Assembly: GCF_032250955.1 (NCBI RefSeq)
Contig: NZ_JAVVES010000004.1
Coordinates: forward strand, 5,675 to 69,674
Length of the DNA: 64,000 nucleotides
Direction: 5' to 3'
Source: Sulfuriflexus sp032250955
GTDB taxonomy: Bacteria; Pseudomonadota; Gammaproteobacteria; AKS1
The notes under the pieces: model-generated
Database searches by the model: none
Told to the model about the DNA's origin: nothing
What the model saw: only the letters and a program-made list of their open reading frames with translations
Position numbers and translations under genes: made by a program
Shown here: one piece after another, positions 7,741 through 17,782 of the stretch
Layout of the letters: each line of letters opens with the position of its first letter
Position numbering within the stretch: the first letter of the stretch is position 1

Positions 7741-10700
7741 GTGAGTTATTCCGATAAAGTAAAATCCGGCATCTACCGGCCAGAATTCGAAAAAGAAAAC
7801 TGTGGCTTTGGCCTGATCGCCCATATGGACGGCAAACCGAGCCACTGGCTTCTGGATACCGCCATTGGCGCCCTCGCCCGCCTTACCCACCGCGGGGCAG
7901 TCGCCGCCGATGGCAAAAGCGGCGACGGTTGCGGCTTGCTGCTGGGCAAGCCCGATGCCTTCCTGCAGGCCGCTGCCGGGGAACTCGGTTTCAAGCTCAA
8001 GGCCTCTTACGCGGTCGGCATGGTCTTTCTCAATACCGACAGCGCACTTGCCGACGCCGCCCGCACAACCCTGGAAACGGAACTGAGGGCCGAAGGTCTT
8101 GACGTCCAGGGCTGGCGAACAGTCCCCACAGATAATAGCGCTTGCGGTAAGGAAGCACTCACTTCACTGCCGGTGATTGAACAGATTTTTGTTAACGCCG
8201 CTGACGATATGGATACGGTCGCTTTCGAACGTCATCTTTATATAGCCCGCCGCCGGACCGAAAAGGCACTCGAACCCGACGATGAGATGTTCTATATCCC
8301 GTCCCTGTCTTCGAAGGTCATTTCCTACAAGGGCCTGGTTATGCCCGAATATCTGCCGGTGTTCTACAAGGACCTCGGCAACCAGGCCCTGGCCACCAAC
8401 CTGGCCGTGTTTCACCAGCGTTTTTCCACCAACACCTGGCCGCAGTGGTGCCTGGCCCAGCCATTCCGCTACCTGGCCCATAACGGTGAAATCAATACGG
8501 TGCAGGGAAACCGTAACTGGTCGGTAGCCCGGGGGCACAAGTTCGAGACCGATGCCATCCCGATGGACGATGTTCGGCCCCTGGTATCAATGAGCGGTTC
8601 GGACTCGAATAGCATGGATAACATGCTCGAGGCCTTGCTCGCCGGTGGCATGGACATCTTCCGCGCCATGCGCCTGTTGATCCCGCCCGCCTGGCAGAAT
8701 GTGGAAAACATGGACCCCGATCTGCGCGCCTTCTATGAATACAATTCCATGCACATGGAACCCTGGGACGGCCCGGCAGGTGTTGTTCTCACTGATGGTC
8801 GCTATGCCGCCTGTACCGTCGACCGCAACGGCCTGCGCCCGGCCCGCTGGGTCATGACCAAGGACCGCCACATCACCCTGGCCTCCGAGATCGGTGTCTA
8901 CGAATACGCACCCGAAGATGTCATCGCCAAGGGGCGTCTCAAGCCCGGCCAGATGTTTGCTGCCGATACCGAGACCGGTCAGTTGCTGTTGCCGGAGGAT
9001 ATCGACTATCTGCTCAAGGCCCGCCAGCCATACAAGAAATGGATGGCTGAACATTCCCGTCACCTCGAGTCCAAACTCGAACAAAGTCACCTGACCGGAA
9101 GCATGTCAAACGAGCAGATCGGCATCTACCAGAAGATGTTCCAGGTAACCTATGAAGAACGCGAGGAGATCATCCGCGTGCTCGGCGAGAGCGGCCAGGA
9201 GGCTATCGGCTCGATGGGTGATGACACCCCTTTCCCGGTCCTGTCTCGCCAGGTTCGCTCACCATATGACAACTTCCGGCAACAATTTGCCCAGGTAACC
9301 AACCCGCCGATAGACCCGATCCGTGAACAAATCGTCATGTCGCTGGAAACCTGCCTTGGCCGTGAGCGCAATATGTTTGAGGAAACCCCGGAGCACGCCG
9401 CACGCCTGTTGGTCGACTCGCCCATCCTCTCACCGGTCAAATTCCAGCAACTCCTCGAGCTTGGCCGGCATGAATCCGATTATGACACAGCAACGATTTC
9501 CCTGAACTACGCCAGGGGTACCGACCTGCAGGCCGCGATCAGTGATATCGCCAACAAGGCCGCGGTCGCGATCCAGAATGGCAAAGTGGTCCTGGTACTC
9601 AGCGATCGCGACATCAGCGAAGATACCTATCCCGTGCATGCCCTGTTCGCCACGGGTGCCGTCCATCACCATCTCGTCCGCGAAGGCCTGCGTTGCGACG
9701 CCAACATCATTGTAGAAACCGCCACCGCCCGCGACCCACACCACTGTGCCGTACTGCTCGGTTATGGCGCCACCTGCATCTACCCGTACCTGGCCTATGA
9801 ATGTCTGCATGACATGGTCCGCAGTAACATGATCGAGCACGACAATGTCACCGATCTGGAAGGTAACTTCCGCAAGGGCATTAACAAGGGCCTCTACAAG
9901 ATCACCTCGAAAATGGGGATTTCCACCATCGCCAGCTACCGCGGCTCGCAATTGTTCGAGATTATCGGTATGCACCAGGACGTGGTTGACCTGTGTTTTA
10001 CCGGGACCACCAATCGCGTCTCCGGGATCCGCTTCAGTGACTTCGAGGCTGATCAGAAACAGCTCTGTAAGCTGGCCTGGAATCCGCGCAAGAAAATTGC
10101 CCAGGGTGGTCTGCTCAAATACATCCATGGCGGTGAAGACCATGCCTACAACCCGGACGTGGTGAACAGCATGCAGGAGGCCGTAAAGAGCGGCGACTAC
10201 AACAAGTGGAAAGTCTATACCGACCTGGTCAATACACGTCAGCCACTGAACCTGCGTGACCTCTTGAAACTGCGTGAGGATACAACCGCCATCGGCATCG
10301 AAGACGTCGAGCCGATGGAGGAAATCGTCAAGCGTTTCGATTCCGCCGCCATGTCGCTCGGCGCACTCTCACCCGAGGCACACCAGACCCTGGCCGAGGC
10401 CATGAACCGTCTCGGCGCGCGCTCCAACTCCGGTGAGGGGGGCGAAGACCCGGAACGTTACGGCACCATCCGCCGCTCCAAGATCAAGCAAGTCGCCTCG
10501 GGCCGCTTCGGTGTGACCCCGGCCTACCTGCGTAGCGCCGAGGTTATGCAGATCAAGATCGCGCAAGGCGCCAAGCCCGGCGAAGGTGGCCAGTTACCCG
10601 GCCACAAGGTCAACGAACTCATTGCCAAACACCGCTACTGCAACACCGGGGTCTCCCTGATCTCGCCACCGCCGCACCATGATATCTATTCGATTGAAGA

Positions 10701-12210
10701 CCTGGCGCAGCTTATTTTCGACCTCAAGCAGGTGAATCCGGACGGGCTCGTTTCCGTCAAGCTCGTCTCCGAAGCGGGCGTTGGCACCATCGCGGCCGGT
10801 GTCGCCAAGGCCTATGCCGACCTCATCACTGTCTCCGGTTACGACGGGGGCACCGGCGCCTCTCCGCTGACCTCGGTCAAGTATGCCGGCGGCGCCTGGG
10901 AACTGGGCCTGTCAGAAACGCACCAGATCCTGCGTGCCAATAACCTGCGCGGCAAGGTCCGTCTGCAGACTGATGGCGGCCTGAAGACCGGTCTTGATGT
11001 CATCAAGGCGGCCATCCTCGGCGCGGAAAGCTTCGGCTTTGGTACCGGGCCAATGATCGCGATGGGCTGCAAGTATCTGCGCATCTGTCACCTGAATAAC
11101 TGCGCCACCGGCGTCGCTACCCAGAATAATATCCTGCGCAGCAAGTATTACAGCGGTGAGGTCGAGGCCGTCATGAACTACTTCAGGTTCATCGCCGAGG
11201 ACGTACGCCAGCTGCTGGCGGGGATCGGTGCCCGTTCACTCACCGAGATCATTGGCCGGACTGACCTGCTGGAAGCCCTCGATGGTTATACCGGCAAGCA
11301 ACAGTCGCTGGATCTGTCGGCCCTGCTGTCGGATGCCGGTGTGGCGGCGGATGCACCCCAGTTCTGCATGCAACCGTTTAACGAACCCTTTGACAAGGGC
11401 GAACTGGCCGAACAGATGGTCAGGGACACGCTCGCCAGCATCGAGAACCAGAGCGGTGGCGAATTCAGTTACGTGGTGCGCAATATCAACCGCTCGATCG
11501 GTGCCCGCCTGTCGGGTGAAATCGCTGCCCGCCATGGTAACCTCGGCATGGCCGACAACCCGATTACCCTGAAACTCACCGGTACTGCGGGCCAGAGTTT
11601 CGGGGTCTGGAATGCCGGTGGTCTGAATATGTACCTCGAAGGCGATGCCAATGATTATGTCGGCAAGGGCATGACCGGTGGCCAGCTGGTAATCCGTCCG
11701 CCACGAGGCAGTCTCTTCAAGTCTCATGAGACCACTATTATCGGTAACACCTGCCTGTATGGCGCGACGGGCGGCAAGCTTTACGCCGCGGGTCTGGCCG
11801 GGGAGCGCTTCGGCGTCCGCAACTCCGGTTGCCATACTGTCGTCGAAGGTATCGGCGATCACGGCTGTGAGTACATGACCGGTGGTCTGGTCACGGTGCT
11901 TGGCAAAACCGGTATCAACTTCGGTGCTGCCATGACCGGCGGCTTTGCCTATATCTACGATGAAGACAACAGCTTCATCGACAGCATCAACCAGGATGTG
12001 GATATCTACCGCATCATGCCGGAACACATGGAGGCCTACCGCAACCACCTCCGTAAAGTCATTGAAGACTTCGTCAAGGAGACCGGTAGTGAACGCGGCC
12101 AGTTTATCCTTGATAACTTCTCTGACCGCATTGGCAAATTCTGGCTGGTAAAACCGAAGGCCGCCGAGCTTAATTCACTAATGGATGATTTAAAGCGTCG
12201 CGCCGCTTAA
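7741..12210 (+). CDS. gltB: Glutamate synthase (NADPH) large subunit
   Basis: Large subunit of GOGAT, which makes two glutamates from glutamine and 2-oxoglutarate. From GTG 7741 it has 1489 residues. It begins with a short propeptide and then Cys21 (ENCGFGLIAHMDG), the Ntn amidotransferase nucleophile exposed after cleavage. Central and FMN domains follow (GEGGEDPERYG, ISPPPHHDIYSIEDL, GYDGGTGASPLTS), then the 3Fe-4S cluster region (MGCKYLRICHLNNCATGVATQ), and a C-terminal GXGXG beta-helix domain with repeated GATGG/YMTGG motifs. The frame is open back to ATG 7693, but the SYSDKVKSGIYRPEFEKENC start is more family-like. Neither start has a strong ribosome-binding site. Confidence 0.97.
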   Translation: MSYSDKVKSGIYRPEFEKENCGFGLIAHMDGKPSHWLLDTAIGALARLTHRGAVAADGKSGDGCGLLLGKPDAFLQAAAGELGFKLKASYAVGMVFLNTDSALADAARTTLETELRAEGLDVQGWRTVPTDNSACGKEALTSLPVIEQIFVNAADDMDTVAFERHLYIARRRTEKALEPDDEMFYIPSLSSKVISYKGLVMPEYLPVFYKDLGNQALATNLAVFHQRFSTNTWPQWCLAQPFRYLAHNGEINTVQGNRNWSVARGHKFETDAIPMDDVRPLVSMSGSDSNSMDNMLEALLAGGMDIFRAMRLLIPPAWQNVENMDPDLRAFYEYNSMHMEPWDGPAGVVLTDGRYAACTVDRNGLRPARWVMTKDRHITLASEIGVYEYAPEDVIAKGRLKPGQMFAADTETGQLLLPEDIDYLLKARQPYKKWMAEHSRHLESKLEQSHLTGSMSNEQIGIYQKMFQVTYEEREEIIRVLGESGQEAIGSMGDDTPFPVLSRQVRSPYDNFRQQFAQVTNPPIDPIREQIVMSLETCLGRERNMFEETPEHAARLLVDSPILSPVKFQQLLELGRHESDYDTATISLNYARGTDLQAAISDIANKAAVAIQNGKVVLVLSDRDISEDTYPVHALFATGAVHHHLVREGLRCDANIIVETATARDPHHCAVLLGYGATCIYPYLAYECLHDMVRSNMIEHDNVTDLEGNFRKGINKGLYKITSKMGISTIASYRGSQLFEIIGMHQDVVDLCFTGTTNRVSGIRFSDFEADQKQLCKLAWNPRKKIAQGGLLKYIHGGEDHAYNPDVVNSMQEAVKSGDYNKWKVYTDLVNTRQPLNLRDLLKLREDTTAIGIEDVEPMEEIVKRFDSAAMSLGALSPEAHQTLAEAMNRLGARSNSGEGGEDPERYGTIRRSKIKQVASGRFGVTPAYLRSAEVMQIKIAQGAKPGEGGQLPGHKVNELIAKHRYCNTGVSLISPPPHHDIYSIEDLAQLIFDLKQVNPDGLVSVKLVSEAGVGTIAAGVAKAYADLITVSGYDGGTGASPLTSVKYAGGAWELGLSETHQILRANNLRGKVRLQTDGGLKTGLDVIKAAILGAESFGFGTGPMIAMGCKYLRICHLNNCATGVATQNNILRSKYYSGEVEAVMNYFRFIAEDVRQLLAGIGARSLTEIIGRTDLLEALDGYTGKQQSLDLSALLSDAGVAADAPQFCMQPFNEPFDKGELAEQMVRDTLASIENQSGGEFSYVVRNINRSIGARLSGEIAARHGNLGMADNPITLKLTGTAGQSFGVWNAGGLNMYLEGDANDYVGKGMTGGQLVIRPPRGSLFKSHETTIIGNTCLYGATGGKLYAAGLAGERFGVRNSGCHTVVEGIGDHGCEYMTGGLVTVLGKTGINFGAAMTGGFAYIYDEDNSFIDSINQDVDIYRIMPEHMEAYRNHLRKVIEDFVKETGSERGQFILDNFSDRIGKFWLVKPKAAELNSLMDDLKRRAA

Positions 12211-12238
12211 ACCCGGCGACGTTAACAAAGACAATACT

Positions 12239-13639
12239 ATGGCCAATAATTTTCAGTTTCTAGAAGTCGAGCGCCGCGATCCGGAAAAGAAATCCGTCGA
12301 AGTCCGCATCCAGGGCTACGGCGAGATCTACGGCGAATTCGATGCCGAACACGCCAGGGAACAGTCTGAACGTTGCCTCGCCTGTGGCAATCCTTACTGC
12401 GAGTGGAAATGCCCGGTGCATAACTACATCCCCAACTGGCTGAAGCTGGTGGCCGAAGGTAACCTCTTCGAGGCGGCGAAACTGTCGCACAGCACCAACA
12501 CCCTGCCCGAGGTCTGTGGTCGTGTTTGCCCGCAAGACCGTCTCTGTGAGGGCGCCTGTACGCTTAATGAACCCGGTTTCGGCGCAGTGACCATTGGTAA
12601 TGTCGAAAAGTATATTACCGATACCGCGCTCGCGCAGGGCTGGCGCCCGGACCTGTCTGCTGTCAAGGCGACCGGCAAGCGAGTCGCCGTTATCGGTGCC
12701 GGCCCGGCCGGGCTGGGTTGTGCTGATGTTCTTGTCCGCAATGGCGTCCAGCCAGTCGTGTTTGATCGCTACCCGGAAATCGGTGGCCTGCTCACCTACG
12801 GCATTCCCTCCTTCAAGCTTGAGAAAGACGTCATGAAACTGCGCCAGACGATCTTTGAGGAAATGGGCATTGAGTTCCGACTCAATACGGAAGTCGGCAA
12901 GGACATCGACATGCAACAACTGCTTGATGAATACGATGCCGTCTTCATGGGCATGGGCACCTACAGTTACATGAAAGGCGGTTTCCCCGGTGAGGACCTG
13001 CCCGGTGTTTATGATGCCCTGCCATTTTTAATCTCGAATACGCAACGCGTGCTCGGTGAAAGCGAGGACTGTATCGATATGCAGGGCAAGCGCGTGGTGG
13101 TGCTCGGTGGTGGCGATACGGCCATGGACTGTAACCGCACATCGATTCGCCAGGGTGCGGCCAGCGTCATCTGCGCCTATCGCCGTGATGAAGCCAACAT
13201 GCCTGGCTCGCGGCGCGAAGTGGCCAACGCCAGGGAAGAAGGCGTGCAGTTCCTCTGGAACCGCCAGCCCATCGAAATTGTTGGTAATGATAAGGTAGAG
13301 GGGGTCAAGTTCGTGACCACGGCGCTCGGCGAACCGGACGAACGCGGCCGCCGCCGCCCCGAGCCGGTCGCCGGCACGGAAGAAATTGTGCCGGCCGATC
13401 ACGTACTGATTGCCTTTGGTTTCCGCCCCAATCCGCCGGCGTGGCTGGCCGATCACCATGTCAATATCGACGAACGTGACCGGGTCACCGCCCCTGCGGA
13501 TGGCGAGTTCAAACACCAGACCAGCAATCCGAAAGTCTTCGCGGGTGGTGATATGGTGCGCGGTTCGGACCTGGTCGTCACCGCGATTTTCGAAGGCCGC
13601 GAGGCCGCCGAGGGTATCCTCGACTACCTGGAAGTATAA
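12239..13639 (+). CDS. gltD: Glutamate synthase (NADPH) small subunit
   Basis: 466 residues. It passes electrons from NADPH through FAD and Fe-S clusters to GltB. The N-terminal cysteine clusters CLACGNPYCEWKCPVHN (about 46-62) and CGRVCPQDRLCEGAC (about 92-106) bind 4Fe-4S. The FAD site VIGAGPAGLGCADVL is near residue 150 and the NADPH site VVLGGGDTAMDC near 288. It lies 28 bp after gltB, so the two are an operon. A strong hairpin follows the stop directly. Confidence 0.97.
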   Translation: MANNFQFLEVERRDPEKKSVEVRIQGYGEIYGEFDAEHAREQSERCLACGNPYCEWKCPVHNYIPNWLKLVAEGNLFEAAKLSHSTNTLPEVCGRVCPQDRLCEGACTLNEPGFGAVTIGNVEKYITDTALAQGWRPDLSAVKATGKRVAVIGAGPAGLGCADVLVRNGVQPVVFDRYPEIGGLLTYGIPSFKLEKDVMKLRQTIFEEMGIEFRLNTEVGKDIDMQQLLDEYDAVFMGMGTYSYMKGGFPGEDLPGVYDALPFLISNTQRVLGESEDCIDMQGKRVVVLGGGDTAMDCNRTSIRQGAASVICAYRRDEANMPGSRREVANAREEGVQFLWNRQPIEIVGNDKVEGVKFVTTALGEPDERGRRRPEPVAGTEEIVPADHVLIAFGFRPNPPAWLADHHVNIDERDRVTAPADGEFKHQTSNPKVFAGGDMVRGSDLVVTAIFEGREAAEGILDYLEV

Positions 13640-13666
13640 GGATTGCGCCACACCAGGGCGCAATCC
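13640..13666 (+). terminator. Hairpin directly after gltD
   Basis: A perfect 10-bp stem, GGATTGCGCC (13640-13649) and GGCGCAATCC (13657-13666), with a 7-base loop. It begins on the base after the gltD stop. There is no T-run behind it, so it may protect the 3' end of the gltBD message or mark a Rho-dependent end rather than act as a true intrinsic terminator. Confidence 0.5.
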
Positions 13667-13766
13667 GCAAAGCTGTGCGAAAAAATATAATAACGGTTTT
13701 CATTATGCTTGATTATTTTACAACCCTGCGGCCTCTGTTCCGCCCTGTCCTTGTATTGGATCCTTT

Positions 13767-14831
13767 ATGTCTGAATTAAAAAACGATCGCTTGCTGCGCG
13801 CCCTGCTGCGCGAACCGGTAGACCAAACGCCCGTCTGGATTATGCGTCAGGCCGGACGTTACCTGCCTGAATATCGGGCGACTCGTGAAAAGGCCGGTGA
13901 CTTCATGACCCTCTGTCAGACCCCTGACCTGGCCTGCGAGGTAACCCTGCAGCCACTGGAACGTTTTGACCTCGATGCGGCCATTCTCTTCTCGGATATC
14001 CTGACTATCCCCGATGCAATGGGGCTCGGCCTGAAGTTTTCTACCGGCGAGGGCCCGCAATTTGATCGTCCGATCCGCTGCGCGGCAGACATCGACAGGC
14101 TCGGCATACCGGATATGGAGGATGATCTCGGCTACGTTATGGATGCCGTGCGCACCATTCGCCGTGAACTTGATGGCAGCGTGCCGCTGATCGGTTTTAC
14201 CGGCAGCCCGTGGACACTTGCCACCTATATGATCGAAGGCGCAAGCAGCAAGGATTTCGCCAGAAGCAAGGCGATGCTCTTTGATCAACCCGCGCTGCTG
14301 CACAGGTTACTCGGCGTACTGGCCGATACAGTCATTGAATACCTGAATGCGCAGATCAAGGCCGGCGCGCAGGCGATACAGATTTTCGATACCTGGGGCG
14401 GGGTATTGACGCCACGCGATTACCGCGAATTCTCCTTACGCTACATGCAGCAGATCATTGATGGTCTCATCCGCGAACACGACGGTCGCCGCGTTCCCGT
14501 GGTGTTATTTACCAAGGGCGGCGGCGAGTGGCTCGAGGATATCGCCGCAACCGGCACCGATGCCGCCGGACTGGACTGGACGACCGAGATCGGCACGGCC
14601 CGCAAGCGTGTCGGTGACAGGATAGCCCTGCAGGGAAATATGGATCCATCAACCCTGTATGCCTCACCGGAACGCATCCGTCAGGAAGTCCAGACTATCC
14701 TTACCGACTTTGGTCCCGGTAGCGGCCATGTCTTCAATCTCGGCCACGGTATTCACCAGCATATCGACCCTGACAATGTGAAGGTTCTGGTCGATGCGGT
14801 GCATGAACTAAGTCGCCCGCTGCACGGCTAG
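13767..14831 (+). CDS. hemE: Uroporphyrinogen decarboxylase
   Basis: 354 residues, the usual HemE length. It removes four carboxyl groups from uroporphyrinogen III to give coproporphyrinogen III in haem synthesis. The signature PVWIMRQAGRYLPEYRATR is at about residues 21-39. GFTGSPWTLATYMIEG is near 132 and the C-terminal FNLGHGIHQHIDPDNV near 330. gltBD-hemE adjacency is conserved in Pseudomonas-like gammaproteobacteria. The 127-bp gap from gltD contains TATAAT at about 13687 in an A-rich stretch, so hemE may have its own promoter. No good -35 box was found. Confidence 0.96.
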   Translation: MSELKNDRLLRALLREPVDQTPVWIMRQAGRYLPEYRATREKAGDFMTLCQTPDLACEVTLQPLERFDLDAAILFSDILTIPDAMGLGLKFSTGEGPQFDRPIRCAADIDRLGIPDMEDDLGYVMDAVRTIRRELDGSVPLIGFTGSPWTLATYMIEGASSKDFARSKAMLFDQPALLHRLLGVLADTVIEYLNAQIKAGAQAIQIFDTWGGVLTPRDYREFSLRYMQQIIDGLIREHDGRRVPVVLFTKGGGEWLEDIAATGTDAAGLDWTTEIGTARKRVGDRIALQGNMDPSTLYASPERIRQEVQTILTDFGPGSGHVFNLGHGIHQHIDPDNVKVLVDAVHELSRPLHG

Positions 14832-14952
14832 CGCCAGTGTACGGTCTTTTATCGGGCCGCACCGACAGTTAACCGCCGTGCTGTCGCTTATGCGCGGCTG
14901 TCACACCCCTGGCGGCAGGCCGCTTGTAACGCTCGTTTCCGGGGCAGGTTGC

Positions 14953-15562
14953 CTAGCCGGCCTTGCGCTGTATGAGCGGCAATATATAGTCACTTTCAAT
15001 CATGCCGTACCGCATAGCCAGATGCGTCAACTCGACATCACCCCTGACGCCGACTTTTGAAAATATCCTGTATCGGTAAGTGCTGATTGTTTTCGGGCTG
15101 AGATACAACTTTGCAGATATCTCATGAATATCCATGCCGCGGACAAACATGTACATGATTTGTAATTCACGGTTAGACAGCCTCAGGAATATAGTGCCGG
15201 CCGGCCTGCACGGCTCTTATGGCCTTGTAAAATTCATGGGCTGAACAGCTCTTGCTCAGGCACGCGCTGACGCCAAGCTTTATGATGCGTCTCGGGAATG
15301 AGGCATCAAGTGTTGTGGTCAATATAATAATTCCAGGTTGGGGATCAATGGTTCGCATGTGGCGAACAATATCAAAGACACCCAGCACCTCGATGCCCAT
15401 ATCCATTATTACCATTTCCGGCCTGCAGTGACGCAGTTGTTCAATGGCCTCCCGGCCGCTGCTGCATTCCGCTACCAGCTCCGTGCCACCTTCATCCTGC
15501 AACAGTCTTTTGATTGCGACCCGAACCAGTGGTTGTTCATCGACCAGTAATACTCTTGACAT
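14953..15562 (-). pseudogene. GacA/UvrY-type response regulator, frameshifted between receiver and HTH domain
   Basis: Reading the minus strand from ATG 15562 (AGGGG five bases upstream), an intact receiver domain is encoded: acidic pocket VDEQ, phosphoacceptor Asp54 (VIMDMG), and Lys in LSKS. It ends at TAA just after GRHYIPEAV. One base out of frame, overlapping the stop, the sequence continues as LSNRELQIMYMFVRGMDIHE and then a complete LuxR-type HTH with LSPKTISTYRYRIF, ending at 14953. Intact GacA/UvrY proteins have about 20 linker residues between these parts. Here the linker is gone as well as the frame. The receiver alone could still act as a single-domain regulator. A sequencing error cannot explain the missing linker. 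Confidence 0.8.
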
Positions 15563-15696
15563 ATCCGCCCCTTTTTTCTCCAGAGTCTCCAGGGACATTC
15601 TCTACTCCAGGCAACTTCCTTGCGGTGAATCATGGCGCGCCGGATATGTGACAAATTCACATCCCTTACCCTGGCGGCTAACTTGCGCTGGATAAC

Positions 15697-15722
15697 AAAA
15701 GGCCGGCATCTGGCGGCCGGCC
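15697..15722 (-). terminator. Intrinsic terminator for the Sel1-repeat gene
   Basis: On the minus strand the stem GGCCGGC (15722-15716) pairs with GCCGGCC (15707-15701) across an 8-base loop. It is followed by TTTTG. It lies 25 bp after the stop of the Sel1 gene. Confidence 0.7.
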
Positions 15723-15746
15723 TGTTGTCATCAGGGTGATCATGTT

Positions 15747-16742
15747 TTACGTCTGTGTGTAAACTACCTTTTCACGCTTCTCGCCGCGGTAACAGGTAAT
15801 AGCGGCATCCTTCAGGCGGCAGCGCATCAGTTCTTTCTTCTGCAGGCCATAATCAATCGGGATCACCAGGTTGGGGTTGTCCGGTTCACTCGGAAAGATC
15901 AGGGTAACATTCTTCTGATACTCGACACTGAATTCACCGTCGCTGTTAAAATCCCTGATCTCCGTGGCGACCTTATAGGTGACAACACCATAGTTTTCCT
16001 CAGCTTCCCGGGCATCACTCTGACAGATAACCTTGCTACTGCTCATCTGGCAGACACTGGCATCCGATGGCAGCATGCTGGCGGGCTTACCGGCCAGTCG
16101 CCAATTACCCGTCCCCACCACAGCGCGCGTGTATCTTGCTTTCTTGCTTTCCTCTTTTACCGGCCTGGCCGGGGCGGGCTTTTGCGCGACCACCGGTTTG
16201 CGTTTCACCGGCGCAGCCCTGACGGGCGCGGGCGCGGGCGCGGGCGTCGCCTGCGCCTTGGCCCTGCCAATCGCTGCCTTCATATTCGCCACTTCCTGTT
16301 TGGCCGGGTGGTATCCATTATCCCTGGCGCGTGTGTACCATATCAGGGCGCTATTATTTTCACCCCGGGCCGCATACAATTTCCCTAGATAGAACATGGC
16401 CGGCGTATAACCTTTCTCTGCCGACTTTTTCAGCCATGCATGGGCCTTGTTGTAGTCCTTGCCGACGCCGTTTCCCCGCTGGTAAAGATAGCCCAGCTTG
16501 TATTCGGCACGCGAATAGCCCTGTTCCGCCGCCTTGCTGAACCATTTGAACGCCTCCTCGGCATTTCTTCCCGTACCCTGACCCTTCAGGTACATATTGC
16601 CGATATCATACTGCGCCCTTACATCACCCTGTTGCGCGAGGGCGAATTTCTTCTCAAATTGCTGGTTCCAGATGTAATCACTGGTATCGGCATGCGCCAT
16701 CACGGCCAGCATCAGCATCCCCAGGGTAATTATTTTTTTCAT
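15747..16742 (-). CDS. Exported Sel1-repeat protein with an uncharacterised C-terminal domain
   Basis: 331 residues. A Sec signal peptide (about 1-18, ending VMAHA) is followed by four Sel1/TPR-like repeats (about 40-175), with typical A-YDIGNMYLKGQGTGRNAEEAF and A-YKLGYLYQRGNGVGKDYNKA patterns. A Lys/Pro/Ala-rich linker follows (about 165-200). The last 130 residues contain paired cysteines (VCQMSSSKVICQS; MRCRLKDAAITCY) and match no family I recognise. Sel1 repeats mediate protein contacts, often in envelope processes. The upstream gap to the fructosamine-kinase-like gene is 126 bp, so it may have its own promoter. Confidence 0.8.
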   Translation of the reverse strand: MKKIITLGMLMLAVMAHADTSDYIWNQQFEKKFALAQQGDVRAQYDIGNMYLKGQGTGRNAEEAFKWFSKAAEQGYSRAEYKLGYLYQRGNGVGKDYNKAHAWLKKSAEKGYTPAMFYLGKLYAARGENNSALIWYTRARDNGYHPAKQEVANMKAAIGRAKAQATPAPAPAPVRAAPVKRKPVVAQKPAPARPVKEESKKARYTRAVVGTGNWRLAGKPASMLPSDASVCQMSSSKVICQSDAREAEENYGVVTYKVATEIRDFNSDGEFSVEYQKNVTLIFPSEPDNPNLVIPIDYGLQKKELMRCRLKDAAITCYRGEKREKVVYTQT

Positions 16743-16868
16743 AACACCTTCATCCCCACCATAGTTTCATTAAATACAACACTCCCCGGATGTCTTCACC
16801 ACAACCCGCTTTACCCGAAAGAACAGCCAGCCAGTGTCTTTAAGATATAGTCAATAACGCGATGATTC

Positions 16869-17756
16869 TCAAGGTAAACAGGCCAGTAATTCATCCAGCA
16901 TCGATTCGGCCTGGCCTGCGTAACCACCGCCGAAGAGGTTAAAGTGATTGAGAATATGGTAGAGCTGATAGAGCTTCTTGCGGCGCGCATAGCCCGGATC
17001 GAGCGGCCAGGCCCGCTCATAAGCGGCATAAAAAGCCGGCTGGAAGCCACCGAATAACTCGGTCATGGCGAGGTCGGATTCACGATCCCCGAAATAGACC
17101 GCCGGATCAAAGATGATCGGCGCAGAATCACTGTCAAAGGCATAATTTCCGGACCACAGGTCGCCATGCAGGATGGACACTGCCGGCGTGTAGGTCTCGA
17201 AGTAGAAATCCAGTCCAGCCAGCAGGTGCCGGCCCTTTTTGAGCAGCCCCGCGCCCACGCCCTTGCCGTGGGCCAGTTCGAGCTGGAAGCCGAGTCGTTG
17301 TTCACGCAGGAACGCCACCCAGTCCCGGCTTTGCGCATTCGGCTGTGGCGTGGTGCCTATCGTGTTATCGCGATGCCAGCCGAACTTATCGGCGCTGTAT
17401 CGATGCAACTGCGCCAACTGCCGGCCGAAATCACTGGCGGACCCCGCATTGCCGGGAGCAAACGGGATATATTCCATGACGATAAAGCTCTCACCTGCCG
17501 CCTCGCCCACGCAGACTGCCTCCGGAATCCTGATGGCCCGGGCCTCGGCCAGGTCCGCCAGACCCTCCGCCTCGGCGCTGAACATCTCCAGCTTGTCGCT
17601 CGCATTGCGCTTGACGAAGAACTGCCGTCCGCACGTACCGGTGACAACCATCGCGGTATTGATGCTGCCACCACCCACGGGCGCTTGCCTTTCGAGCACA
17701 AATTCCTGCTGCGTGGCCTGGCTTATCCCGGCACAAATGGCATCAGTGACTGACAT
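16869..17756 (-). CDS. Fructosamine-3-kinase-like protein
   Basis: 295 residues of the FN3K/YniA family, which phosphorylates ketosamines on glycated proteins or related sugar amines. A glycine-rich nucleotide site lies at GGGSINTA (near 28-35), the Lys of FFVKRNA near 47, the catalytic loop HGDLWSGN near 197, and the metal-binding Asp in IFDPAVYFGDRESDLAM near 215-231. These define the aminoglycoside-phosphotransferase-like fold and all look intact. The real bacterial substrate is unknown. The next gene on the same strand ends 26 bp upstream, so the two may be co-transcribed. Confidence 0.85.
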   Translation of the reverse strand: MSVTDAICAGISQATQQEFVLERQAPVGGGSINTAMVVTGTCGRQFFVKRNASDKLEMFSAEAEGLADLAEARAIRIPEAVCVGEAAGESFIVMEYIPFAPGNAGSASDFGRQLAQLHRYSADKFGWHRDNTIGTTPQPNAQSRDWVAFLREQRLGFQLELAHGKGVGAGLLKKGRHLLAGLDFYFETYTPAVSILHGDLWSGNYAFDSDSAPIIFDPAVYFGDRESDLAMTELFGGFQPAFYAAYERAWPLDPGYARRKKLYQLYHILNHFNLFGGGYAGQAESMLDELLACLP

Positions 17757-17782
17757 GAAAAACGGGCTCCAGGCGAGCTGGG

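Noticed and set aside
11236..12048. A long minus-strand open frame inside gltB
   Set aside because: It is antisense to the glutamate synthase C-terminal domain and arises from GC-rich codon bias. It has no start signals or domains.
14878..15060. A 60-codon plus-strand frame after hemE
   Set aside because: It overlaps the HTH part of the split regulator on the other strand and has no ribosome-binding site or domain.
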